From: Streptomyces violaceusniger Tu 4113
GTDB lineage: Bacteria; Actinomycetota; Actinomycetes; Streptomycetales; Streptomycetaceae
DNA: 64,000 nucleotides
Assembly (NCBI RefSeq): GCF_000147815.2
Contig: NC_015957.1
Span: forward strand, 806,001 to 870,000
Direction: 5' to 3'
Shown here piece after piece: positions 34,491 to 42,916 of this stretch (within the stretch, counting starts at the first letter, position 1; every line of letters begins with the position of its first letter). Below the pieces are notes generated by a model, which saw only the letters and a list, made by a program, of their open reading frames with translations, was not told the DNA's origin and made no database searches. A program made the translations under genes and the position numbers.

Positions 34491-34505
34491 CTAAACCTGG
34501 GGGGC

Positions 34506-35333
34506 ATGACAAGCGACGCGTACGCGGAACTGGCCGCCGTAGGCCCGTACGGAGTGCGCCCGGGGCATGCCCTGATCACGATGGTCGAGCCGCATCCGGG
34601 CCATGAGTACGCCTACAACCGCTGGTACGAGGACGACCACTTCATCGCGGGCGCGATGGCCATGCCGTGGATCTACGCGGGCCGCCGCTGGGTCGCCACC
34701 CGTGAACTGCAACTGCTGCGCTATCCGGAGAAGTCGGCGATCGCCCAGCCGGTGACCGCCGGCTGCTACCTCTCCGTCTACTGGCTCACCGAGGGGCGCT
34801 ACGCGGACCATATGCGGTGGACGGTCGGGATCAACAAGCGGCTGCTCCGGGACGGGCGGGTCTACCAGGACCGCAGGCATGTCTTCACCGCCTTCCAGGA
34901 CCACGAGGCCACCGTCTACCGGGACGGGGCGGCCGGTCCGCGCGATCACCACGCGCTGGACCACCCCTATGCCGGGCTGGCGCTGGAGGTGATCGAGACC
35001 GAGGGCCCGGAGCAGCGGGAGGAACTGCTCGCATGGCTTCGGTCCAGACATCTGCCGCGCCGGCTCGCGGGCTCGCCCGCCGCGATGGTCACGGTCTTCC
35101 GGCCGACCCCGCTGCCCTTGGACCGGATGGCGTATGTGAAGCAGGTCGAGGGGGTCGACACCCGGCTGACCCTGCTCTGGTTCCTGCAGTCCGATCCCCG
35201 CGAATGCTGGGAGCGCTGTTTCACCGGTCTCGACGGCGAGGTGGCCGATGCCGGACTCGGCCGGGTGGAATTCATGGCGCCGTTCATTCCGACGATTCCC
35301 GGTACAGACCAATACGTGGCAGAACTCCGCTGA
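34506..35333 (+). CDS. Uncharacterised protein, possible dimeric alpha/beta-barrel (EthD-like)
   Basis: 275 residues with no signal peptide or membrane helix. Two halves seem related: HALITMVEPHPGHEYAYNRWYEDDHFIAGAMAMPWIYAGRRW near the start resembles the EthD/dimeric-barrel pattern (xW-Y-x-x-x-H), and LALEVIETEGPEQREELLAWLRSRHLPR with AAMVTVF in the second half looks like another such unit. Proteins of this type bind or transform small hydrophobic compounds in catabolic clusters. The ATG at 34506 lies 15 bases after operator site 6, placing it in the regulon. The family assignment is by eye and uncertain. Confidence 0.7.
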   Translation: MTSDAYAELAAVGPYGVRPGHALITMVEPHPGHEYAYNRWYEDDHFIAGAMAMPWIYAGRRWVATRELQLLRYPEKSAIAQPVTAGCYLSVYWLTEGRYADHMRWTVGINKRLLRDGRVYQDRRHVFTAFQDHEATVYRDGAAGPRDHHALDHPYAGLALEVIETEGPEQREELLAWLRSRHLPRRLAGSPAAMVTVFRPTPLPLDRMAYVKQVEGVDTRLTLLWFLQSDPRECWERCFTGLDGEVADAGLGRVEFMAPFIPTIPGTDQYVAELR

Positions 35334-35366
35334 AGCGGCGACACCGGAATGCGCCGGAAACGCCTA

Positions 35367-35406
35367 GAGCCCTCTCGGCAGGGACGGCGACCGGTCGAGA
35401 GGGCTC
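35367..35406. terminator. Hairpin terminator between convergent genes
   Basis: Perfect 11-bp stem GAGCCCTCTCG / CGAGAGGGCTC with an 18-base loop between the gene ending at 35333 and the DUF397 gene ending at 35468. Confidence 0.8.
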
Positions 35407-35467
35407 GGGGTACAGGCTTGCGGTCCTGCGCCGCCGACCGCGCTACCACGGCCGGGTGTCAGGCCAA

Positions 35468-35677
35468 TCAGCCGAGGTCGAAGGCGCCACGGCTGACGTC
35501 GGACACAAAGGCCGACCACGATGCGGGGGCGAAGCTGAGCGTCGGTCCCTGGGGGTCCTTGGAATCGCGCACGGCGATCTCGCTGGCGACCGGGGAGGCG
35601 ATTTCCACGCAAGCGCCGTTTCCGGCCGAGTACGAGGACTTCACCCACATGCTCGTCTTTCCCTGCTGAATGGACAC
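35468..35677 (-). CDS. DUF397 domain protein
   Basis: 69 residues: W-x-K-S-S-Y-S near the start, GNGACVEIA, IAVRDSKDP and W-x-A-F-V-x-x-V at the end are the DUF397 pattern. These small proteins are usually encoded beside an XRE/DUF5753 regulator, as here, and the pair behaves like a regulator with an accessory or anti-regulator; BldB-like roles in development are known for some. The GTG at 35677 has GGAG about 6 bases upstream; a longer upstream frame is unsupported. Confidence 0.88.
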   Translation of the reverse strand: MSIQQGKTSMWVKSSYSAGNGACVEIASPVASEIAVRDSKDPQGPTLSFAPASWSAFVSDVSRGAFDLG

Positions 35678-35815
35678 GATTGCTCCGATGCTTTTTGTCG
35701 ATGAGGCGCACCCCCGATTGGAGGCGTCACCGACGTTACTCGGCAACATCGTCCGGAAAGCGGGCCGTTCACTCGACCGGATGGCATATTCCCGTGGCCC
35801 CTTCCGCAGCACGGT

Positions 35816-35834
35816 GCGGAGGTGTAGCCTCCGC
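35816..35834 (-). terminator. Short hairpin after the XRE gene
   Basis: GCGGAGG / CCTCCGC with a 5-base loop, between the XRE stop (35871) and the DUF397 start, so the pair may be partly uncoupled. Confidence 0.55.
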
Positions 35835-35870
35835 CCCTCATCGTTCGCGCCGGAGCGTTTCCGTCCCCCG

Positions 35871-36764
35871 TCAGTCCGCCGGGGCCGCCTCCCCCTCCTC
35901 CTGGTGCCGGCGGGCGTGTTCCTGGGCCATCTCGGTGATGAACTGGCGGCTCTGATCCGCGTTCAGCGCCTGGGCCCGCAGATGCTCGTACATCATGCTG
36001 TAGCTCTGCACATCGCTGAGCTTCTCCAGATACAGGTCGCTGGTCACGCCCTCCAGATAGACGACGCTGGTGTCCGACTCGTCCGAGAACTCCAGGATGG
36101 TGAACTGCCCGCTCATCCCCGGATGCGACCCCATGTCGAACGGAAGCGCCTGCACCGTCACATGGGGCTCGTGGCTCATCCGGACCAGATAGTCCAGCTG
36201 ATCGCTCATGATCTTCGAGTTGCCGACCACCCGGCGCATCGCCGCCTCGTCCACGACCGCCCACAGCCGCAGCGGGGCCAGCGGATCGGTGATCCGCTCC
36301 TGGCGCCTGAGCCGGACCTGGACCCGCTGGGCGATCTGGTCCTGCGGGGCCTCCGGGAGGGCGCCGCTGATCACCGCCTCCGCGTAATCCGGTGTCTGCA
36401 AGAGGCCGGGCAGCACCTGGGGTTCATAGACCCGCAGGGACGCCGCGTCCGTCTCGAAACCGATGTAGACGCTGTACGGCACATCGCCGAACGCGTTCCA
36501 CCAACCCTGCTGGCGCGACTCCTTCGCCATTTGCATCAGGGAATCGACCAGCGCCTTGTCCTCCACCTTGTAGGTGCGGCACAGGTCGCGCACATCGCGC
36601 TGGCTGATGCTGCGGCGCCCGTTCTCCAGTCGGCTGATCTTCGACTGGGAGACCATCAGCTCCTCCGCCACCTCCTCCGCCGTCATGCCCTTCTCCTGGC
36701 GGAGTCTGCGCAGCTCCTGGCCCAACCGGCGTCGCCGGACAGTGGGGCCGACGTTCGATGTCAC
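35871..36764 (-). CDS. XRE-family regulator with DUF5753 domain
   Basis: 297 residues. N-terminal helix-turn-helix: LGQELRRLRQEKGMTAEEVAEEL followed by SQSKISRLENGRR. The remaining 200 residues are DUF5753-like (GWWNAFGDVPYSVYIGFETDAASLRVYEPQVLPGLLQTPDYAEAV, VRLRRQERI, FTILEFSD). Streptomyces have dozens of these, usually with a DUF397 partner as found downstream. The GTG at 36764 is the best in-frame start, with GGAGG about 10 bases away. Confidence 0.9.
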   Translation of the reverse strand: MTSNVGPTVRRRRLGQELRRLRQEKGMTAEEVAEELMVSQSKISRLENGRRSISQRDVRDLCRTYKVEDKALVDSLMQMAKESRQQGWWNAFGDVPYSVYIGFETDAASLRVYEPQVLPGLLQTPDYAEAVISGALPEAPQDQIAQRVQVRLRRQERITDPLAPLRLWAVVDEAAMRRVVGNSKIMSDQLDYLVRMSHEPHVTVQALPFDMGSHPGMSGQFTILEFSDESDTSVVYLEGVTSDLYLEKLSDVQSYSMMYEHLRAQALNADQSRQFITEMAQEHARRHQEEGEAAPAD

Positions 36765-37144
36765 AGGACGTGCACCTCCGGCTTCGTACTGCTGATTTCT
36801 GCTGTTCAGCAGCCTGCCACTACGGGACGGGAGCGCGCTGGGAAATGGCCGCACAAAGGCGGCCGCACCACGGTGGACGAACGCGCGCGCGGGGCGGTGG
36901 GACGGCCGGTCGTCCAAATCGGCCGTCCCACCACCCCGCGCGCTTCAGCGGCTCCCGAACCGGGTCAGTGGGGACTGCGGTGCGGTCGGTGGAGCGTGTG
37001 TGGTGCTGGGTGCTGCCCGGAGCCGGACGGTGGCGCTCCGCCCCGGACGGTGCCGGGAACGGTCTCCGCCGCCCCGCTGACGGGCTGCTGGTGCGTTCGA
37101 CGGGCTGGTTGTACGTGGTGGTGCGGTAGTGCCCCGAAGGGGCC
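36765..37144. other. Intergenic region with a strong hairpin (380 bp)
   Basis: Between the GPP34 stop and the XRE start, both on the minus strand. A perfect 13-bp hairpin (36896-36908 with 36920-36932, 11-base loop) is a likely terminator for the GPP34 gene. The rest is the XRE promoter region. No gene seen. Confidence 0.65.
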
Positions 37145-37894
37145 TCAGCGCGCTCCGACGCGGGCCATGCTCCCGCGACGGGACGGCTGGGCCGGAACGC
37201 CGGCCGCGGGCTCCGCCGCGGCGCCTGTCCCTGCCTGTCGGCCCGGGGCCGGTGCGCGCCGTGGCTGCGCCGCGACACCGTTCTGCACGTCCATCACGGC
37301 GTGCGCCACCAGACCGCCCATCGGGTCGTGCCGGATCAGATCCCGGAGCCTGGAGCGCGAGGAACGCCCCTCGTTCCCGGGATACAGATGCTTGCCGAGC
37401 CCGACCGCGTGGGCCAGGGCGGCGAGCGCGGCGGTCCGCGGGTCCGGCGGTACGCCGGTGCGGATCGCACTGTCCAGCCGGGACTTGATCTCCCGGCTGA
37501 TCGCCGTCTCCGTCGCCTGGTAGCGCGTCGTCGGCAGTACGCCACACATATGGCCCGCCACGGCATGCACCATGCCGCAACGCTCCAGGTGCGTGAGGTA
37601 CGTCTGGCGCAGCCCCAGCCGGGGCCCGCCGATCCAGTGGACCGCGCGCACCGGGCTGCCGCGTCGGCGCAGCAACTCCAGTGCGGAGTCCAGAGTCGGA
37701 TCTCCGGTCGGCCGTGGCAGCACCACGGCGATACGATCCCCGTCAGGGGCTATCCGTCCGGCCAGGGCCAGCTCCACTAGCTGTGCCCCGGCAAGACCCA
37801 GGTCGAGCGACTGCGGCTGCGCCGTGGTACCCGTGGTCGGGTCCAAAGCGAGCAGCAGAAGCTCCTCCGGAATTGTTCTGCGGCTCCTGCCCAT
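37145..37894 (-). CDS. GPP34 (GOLPH3/VPS74-like) family protein
   Basis: 249 residues. Seen: the start TIPEELLLLALDPTTG, LGLAGAQLVELALAGRI, the charged DRIAVVLPRPTGDPTLDSALELL loop, CGMVHAVAG and a conserved region around AALAALAHAVGLGKHLY. Eukaryotic relatives bind phosphatidylinositol 4-phosphate; in Streptomyces the family is abundant and its role open, perhaps in membrane traffic or development. The C-terminal 40 residues are Ala/Pro/Arg-rich. It is divergent from the D,D-carboxypeptidase gene. Confidence 0.88.
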   Translation of the reverse strand: MGRSRRTIPEELLLLALDPTTGTTAQPQSLDLGLAGAQLVELALAGRIAPDGDRIAVVLPRPTGDPTLDSALELLRRRGSPVRAVHWIGGPRLGLRQTYLTHLERCGMVHAVAGHMCGVLPTTRYQATETAISREIKSRLDSAIRTGVPPDPRTAALAALAHAVGLGKHLYPGNEGRSSRSRLRDLIRHDPMGGLVAHAVMDVQNGVAAQPRRAPAPGRQAGTGAAAEPAAGVPAQPSRRGSMARVGAR

Positions 37895-38149
37895 CCATGC
37901 CTCCCCGCGTGGATGAATGACAGGGTGACCCCTCTCACATTGGTCTGTCGAGAGTGCCTGGGGGGTTTGGGTGGGAACCAGTAGGTATGTCTTTCTCGTC
38001 TAGCGGGTGGGCGGGCACCTGAAGACGCTCTCCGGCTGTGGCGTTGCACCATCGCATGCCGGACACACAGGACACTGGTAGAGCTTGGGCTGCGGGACGT
38101 GACGCCACGGGGCGTAAGGCGTCCCGCGACACATATCGAGGAGGCATCG

Positions 38150-40810
38150 GTGGCGGGCGAGTCCCCCGGCAGGTCGGATCAGCAGAAGTCGTCGGGGGAG
38201 ACGGCTAGGGGAGAAAGCGATCCGCGGCTCGCGATCTCGCGCGAAGCGGAGGCGGCCCAGGGCTCGACGGCGGTCGCCGTCGTGTCCGACGACCTCCGGT
38301 CGGGTTCCGGTGAGCCGCAGTCGGCTTCCGATGAGCCCGATGTGACCTCCGAGGCGGCCTCCGGGACGAGGGCCGAAGCGGAGGCTGAAGCGGAACCGAA
38401 GGCACCGGTGGCCGACGGGGACGACGCAAACGTTTCTGGTGTTCGCGATGGTGAACGGGGCGAAGGTTCCGGGACGTCGGGGGCGAAGGACGAGCCGGAG
38501 GCGGATTCCGGTGCGGCGGACGAATTGGGCGAGGGGGATGCGCCCGAGCCCGACGTGGAGCCGGAAGCGGACGCGGATGACGCGGATGACGCGGACGGTG
38601 AGGATGGCGCCGACGCCGACGCCGACGCCGAAGTAGAGGCTGAGGGTGCGCCCGAGGCCGAAGCCAAGGCCGAGGCGGACGACGACGGCGACGGGCCGTC
38701 GGAGATGTCGGTCGATCAGCGGACGGCTGTCTTCCGTACGGTGAAGCCGAAGGCTGACGGCGACGCGAAGGCTGAGGGTGCCTCCGAGGGCGAGGGCGAG
38801 GGCGAGGGCGAGGGCGACGAGGACGGCGGCGAGTCGTCGGAGTCGGCCGTGGATCAGCGAACCGCCGTCTTCCGTACGGTCAAGCCCAAGGCTGACGCCG
38901 ACGCGAAGGCTGAAGATGCGTCCGAAGCCGAGACCGAGGGTGACGAGGACGGCGATGAGCCGTCGAAGCCGTCGGTCGATCAGCGCACGGCCGTCTTCCG
39001 CACGGTGAAGCCAAAGACGGACGGCGATGCCCAGAAGAAGGAGGGGGCCGAGGAGGGCGAGCCCACGGGCGCGTCCGAGAAGGCCGCCGCGTCCGATGCG
39101 GACGACGACGCCTCCGACAAGCCGGTCGACCGCGCGACGGCCGCCTTCGGCGTGCTCCCGGAGAAGCCCGGAAAGGGCGGCAAGAAGGGCGTCGACCAGC
39201 CGACCACCGCCTTCAAGGCGGTCAGCCCCCCGGCTGACAAGAAGACGTCCGAGAAGGCGTCCGACGCCAAGACCGACGCGAAGGCGTCCGAGGCGAAGGC
39301 GTCCGAGAAGACGCCCGCCAAGAAGCCCGCCGCCGAGTCGGACAACGAGCGGACCAGCAAGTTCGTACCGCTGCGGTCCCCCGACGACCCGGCCCCGTCG
39401 AAGCCCTCCACCGCGCCTACCGCCCCCGCCGCGTCGTCGGCCCCCGCCGCCCCGCCGGCCGGCGTCCCCGAGGCCGAGCGGACCAAGCAGCAGCCGCTGC
39501 CGCCGCTGTCCACGGACGGCAAGCAGCCCGCGCCGCTCGACCTGCTGGCGCAGCTCACCAACACGCCGCCGAAGCCCGAGACGCCGATGCGGACGGCGGT
39601 CCGCCGGGTCAAGATCTGGACGCCGCTGGCCGCGCTGCTCGTGATCATCCTGGGCGTCGTCCAGGCGCTGCGGCCGCTGCCGGAGCCGGCGCTGAAGCTC
39701 ACCGCCGACGCCTCCTACCGCTTCGGCGGCGGCGAGCTGTCCCTGCCGTGGCCCGGCCAGGGGCAGTCCGCCGCGGAGGTCGAGGGCGTGGGCAGCCTGG
39801 GCACCTCCGGGGATCAGAAGCCCGTGCCGATCGCCAGCGTCACCAAGGTCATGACGGCCTATGTGGTGCTCAAGGACCATCCGCTGAAGGGAGACGCGGA
39901 GGGCCCGAAGATCACGATCGACGCGCAGGCGGCCGAGGAGGCCAAGTCCGCCGACGAGTCGCGGGCGGCGGTCAAGGAGGGGCAGACCTTCACCCAGCAT
40001 CAACTGCTCCAGCTGCTGCTGATCAACTCCAGCAACAACATCGCCCGGCTGCTCGCCCGCTGGGACGCCGGGTCGCTCGACGCGTTCGTGAAGAAGATGA
40101 ACGACGCGGCCGAGGGCCTGGGGATGAAGCAGACCACCTACACCGACCCCAGCGGCCTCAAGGAGTCCACCAAGTCCACCGCGGCCGACCAGCTCAAGCT
40201 GGCCAAGGCGGCGATGCAGTCCGAGGCGTTCCGGGCGGTCGTGGCGACGCCCAACGCCGAGATCCCGGGGCTCGGCGACCGGATCTACAACAACAACAAT
40301 CTGCTGGTGAAGCCGGGTGTGATCGGTATCAAGACCGGTTCGTCCACCCCGGCCGGCGGTGCGCTGATGTGGGGCGCCGTGCGGACGATCGACGGCAAGA
40401 AGCAGCGGATCCTCGGTGTCGTCCTCGAACAGCGCGCGACCACCACGCTGGACGCCAGCCTCCAGCTCGCGCAGACCAACAGCTACAAGCTGATCAGCAC
40501 CCTGCAGGACGCCCTCACCTCGGCCACCGTCATCAAGAAGGGCGATGTGGTCGGCCAGATCGACGATGGGCTCGGCGGCACCACGCCGGTCGTCGCCACC
40601 AAGGAGCTGAAGGCGGTCGGCTGGTCCGGTCTGGGGGTCGACATCAAGATCGGTGACGGCGGTAAGAAGGTGCCGCACTCCGCCAAGGCGGGCACGGTCG
40701 TCGGCGAGGTGACCGTGGGCACGGGCCCCGGACAGCTCACGGCGCCGGTGGCCCTGCAGGGTGACCTGCCCGAGCCGTCGTTCGGCGCGAAACTGACCCG
40801 TATCGGCTGA
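38150..40810 (+). CDS. D-alanyl-D-alanine carboxypeptidase (S11) with long acidic repeat-bearing N-terminus
   Basis: 886 residues. Residues 1 to about 480 are acidic, Ala/Glu/Asp/Lys-rich and presumably disordered, and hold five copies of a V-D-x-x-T-(A/T)-x-F motif, three of them nearly identical (VDQRTAVFRTVKPK at about 188, 234 and 276). One membrane helix (about 488-506, WTPLAALLVIILGVVQAL) follows. The extracellular S11 domain has SVTK (about 563-566), the SNN triad (about 626) and KTG (about 728), so it is a complete PBP5-type enzyme trimming peptidoglycan stem peptides. The long cytosolic head is unusual and suggests docking or phosphorylation control. The GTG at 38150 has GAGGAGG 6 bases upstream. 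Confidence 0.92.
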   Translation: MAGESPGRSDQQKSSGETARGESDPRLAISREAEAAQGSTAVAVVSDDLRSGSGEPQSASDEPDVTSEAASGTRAEAEAEAEPKAPVADGDDANVSGVRDGERGEGSGTSGAKDEPEADSGAADELGEGDAPEPDVEPEADADDADDADGEDGADADADAEVEAEGAPEAEAKAEADDDGDGPSEMSVDQRTAVFRTVKPKADGDAKAEGASEGEGEGEGEGDEDGGESSESAVDQRTAVFRTVKPKADADAKAEDASEAETEGDEDGDEPSKPSVDQRTAVFRTVKPKTDGDAQKKEGAEEGEPTGASEKAAASDADDDASDKPVDRATAAFGVLPEKPGKGGKKGVDQPTTAFKAVSPPADKKTSEKASDAKTDAKASEAKASEKTPAKKPAAESDNERTSKFVPLRSPDDPAPSKPSTAPTAPAASSAPAAPPAGVPEAERTKQQPLPPLSTDGKQPAPLDLLAQLTNTPPKPETPMRTAVRRVKIWTPLAALLVIILGVVQALRPLPEPALKLTADASYRFGGGELSLPWPGQGQSAAEVEGVGSLGTSGDQKPVPIASVTKVMTAYVVLKDHPLKGDAEGPKITIDAQAAEEAKSADESRAAVKEGQTFTQHQLLQLLLINSSNNIARLLARWDAGSLDAFVKKMNDAAEGLGMKQTTYTDPSGLKESTKSTAADQLKLAKAAMQSEAFRAVVATPNAEIPGLGDRIYNNNNLLVKPGVIGIKTGSSTPAGGALMWGAVRTIDGKKQRILGVVLEQRATTTLDASLQLAQTNSYKLISTLQDALTSATVIKKGDVVGQIDDGLGGTTPVVATKELKAVGWSGLGVDIKIGDGGKKVPHSAKAGTVVGEVTVGTGPGQLTAPVALQGDLPEPSFGAKLTRIG

Positions 40811-40846
40811 CCCAGCGGGGAAGTGGGCTAAGGGGACGAGCGAAGC

Positions 40847-40874
40847 GGCCCCGGCGCGAAACGCCGCCGGGGCC
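40847..40874 (+). terminator. Hairpin after the carboxypeptidase
   Basis: Perfect 9-bp stem GGCCCCGGC / GCCGGGGCC with a 10-base loop, 36 bases after the stop. Confidence 0.75.
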
Positions 40875-41011
40875 CGACGCGGTTCGGGGCCGCCCGAGCG
40901 TGCTAGCGTCGGTGGGTCCCCGGCCTGGACCCGCCGCATGCGAACCGGAGTGATCCGGTGCGGGGTTGAGGACGAGGGGGCAGACCTCGGGGGAAGACGG
41001 GGAGAGCCGCA

Positions 41012-42910
41012 GTGACCACCGTGGATCCGACACGGGCCGATGAAAGCGGGGGCTCGGAGGAGAGCACCGCCGCACGAATACGCGTACCCACGCAGCGCTG
41101 GTCGGCCGAGCCGACGGGCCCGGCCGAGGCGGAGCGTGAGAGCGGCCGGACCGCTTCCGGCGGGCTGCTCCAGCGCGCCCGGACGGCGCTGCGCCATCCT
41201 GTATGCGCCTCGCTTGCCGCCGCCGCGCTGCTGCATCTGCTGTGGGTGGCGCTGCTGGCGAACAGCGGCGGTGACCTCGCCGCGCAGGACGCCTGGGCGG
41301 AGTTCGCCCTCCAGCACCCGGATTCGGCGTACAACCTGGCCTGGTACGGCGGGATGCACCCGGTCTCGTACAGCGTCATCTCGCCCTATCTGATGGCGGT
41401 CCTCGGCGTCCGCTCGACGATGGTGGTCGCGGGGACGCTGTCCGCCGGGCTGCTCGCGCTGCTGCTGGTGCGCAGCCGTGTCGTGCGGCGGCCGTTGTGG
41501 CCCGCCCTCTACGGCGCGTTCGCGCTGACCTGCAACGCCATCTCGGGCCGGGTGACCTTCGGGCTCGGCGCGATGTTCGGGCTCGCGGCGGTGGCCGTGA
41601 TCTTCGCCTGGCCGCGCAGATGGCGGTCCCGGCACTGGCACCACAAGACCGGACGGTTCGTACTGGCCGCTCTGCTGGCCGCGCTGTCGACCATGTCCAG
41701 CCCGGTGGCCGGCCTGTTCGTGGGTGTCGTGGCCGCCGGTCTGTGGCTGACCAGGCGGCGCCCCGCCGCGTACGCGCTCGGGGTCACGCCCGCGCTGGTG
41801 GTCGGCCTGTCGGCGTGGCTGTTCCCGTTCTCCGGTGAGCAGCCGATGACCATCGGGTCGGTGATCCTGCCGTTCATCACCGGTGCCGCCGTGCTGATGT
41901 GCGTGCCGCGCACATGGTCGACGGTGCGGGTCGGGGCGGGGCTCTACTGCCTCGGGGTGGTGCTCACCTGGGTGATCCCCTCCCAGATCGGCACCAACAT
42001 CTCCCGCCTCGGCATGATCTTCGGCGGAGTGGTGCTGATCGCCGCGATGCCCGCCCTGCGCAAGCCCCCGCGCGCCGAGCTGCGCTCGACGCCGGCGGGC
42101 CGCCGCTGGACCGCTCTCGTGCTGGCGCTCGCGACCGTCACGATATGGCAGGGGGTCAAGACAGCCGACGACGTCATCCACACCACCCCCTCGGCGTCCT
42201 GGGCCCGTGAGCTGGCGCCGCTGGTCGACCGGCTCAAGCAGGAGAAGGCCGACCGGGGCCGGGTCGAGGTGGTTCCGGTGCGCAGCCACCGCGAGTCCTC
42301 CGCGCTCGCCCCGTACGTCAATCTGGCGCGCGGCTGGAATCGCCAGCGCGATATAGACCGGAACCCGATCTTCTACGGCGACGACACTCTGACCTCGGCC
42401 AGCTACCACGAATGGCTCAAGCGCTGGGCGGTGCACTATGTGGTGCTGCCCGCGGACGCCCCGGACACCGCGGCGGAGCAGGAGGCCAAGCTGCTCGGCA
42501 CCGAGCTGCCGTATCTGCGCCAGGTCTGGTCCGACGCCAACTGGAAGCTGTACGAGGTCAAGGACCCGACGCAGATCGCCGACCCGCCTGCCACCGTGCA
42601 GCGCGCGGGCGCCGACCAGCTGGTGCTGTCGGTTCGCTCCAAGGGCCCGGTGCTCATCCGCATCCCGTACTCGCCGTGGCTGGGCCTGATGGACGACGAC
42701 GGGCACAGCGTCCGGGCCCCGAAGGGGGAGGACGACCAGCTTCCGGTCAACCGCGAGGGCTGCCTCACCAAGCAGACCGAGGGCGGTGAGGAGGGCCAGC
42801 CGGAGGACGAGTGGACGGTGTTGCACGCCCCCCGGCCCGGCGTCTACCGGATAACGGGCAAGTACCAGCTGCCGCGCGGCACACCCTGCCCGGACGAGAT
42901 GGTTCCGTGA
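41012..42910 (+). CDS. Large polytopic membrane protein, glycosyltransferase-like, unassigned
   Basis: 632 residues. A cytosolic Ser/Glu-rich head of about 60 residues, then roughly ten hydrophobic helices between about 70 and 385, then a soluble domain of about 240 residues with VEVVPVRSHRESSALAPYVNLARGWNRQRD, YHEWLKRWAVHYVVLP and a Cys-containing end. The arrangement (multi-TM part, then an exported soluble domain) is like GT-C glycosyltransferases, but no diagnostic catalytic motif is clear except an early Asp-rich loop (GGDLAAQDAWAEF). The GTG at 41012 has GGAGAG upstream. It converges, with a 6-base gap, on the five-gene operon. Confidence 0.75.
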   Translation: MTTVDPTRADESGGSEESTAARIRVPTQRWSAEPTGPAEAERESGRTASGGLLQRARTALRHPVCASLAAAALLHLLWVALLANSGGDLAAQDAWAEFALQHPDSAYNLAWYGGMHPVSYSVISPYLMAVLGVRSTMVVAGTLSAGLLALLLVRSRVVRRPLWPALYGAFALTCNAISGRVTFGLGAMFGLAAVAVIFAWPRRWRSRHWHHKTGRFVLAALLAALSTMSSPVAGLFVGVVAAGLWLTRRRPAAYALGVTPALVVGLSAWLFPFSGEQPMTIGSVILPFITGAAVLMCVPRTWSTVRVGAGLYCLGVVLTWVIPSQIGTNISRLGMIFGGVVLIAAMPALRKPPRAELRSTPAGRRWTALVLALATVTIWQGVKTADDVIHTTPSASWARELAPLVDRLKQEKADRGRVEVVPVRSHRESSALAPYVNLARGWNRQRDIDRNPIFYGDDTLTSASYHEWLKRWAVHYVVLPADAPDTAAEQEAKLLGTELPYLRQVWSDANWKLYEVKDPTQIADPPATVQRAGADQLVLSVRSKGPVLIRIPYSPWLGLMDDDGHSVRAPKGEDDQLPVNREGCLTKQTEGGEEGQPEDEWTVLHAPRPGVYRITGKYQLPRGTPCPDEMVP

Positions 42911-42916
42911 GCCCGC

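Noticed and set aside
38000..42826. Very long minus-strand open frame (1608 codons) opposite the carboxypeptidase and membrane protein genes
   Set aside because: It is antisense to two well-supported genes; the composition (Arg/Gly/Leu with no recognisable domains) is that expected from third-position GC bias.
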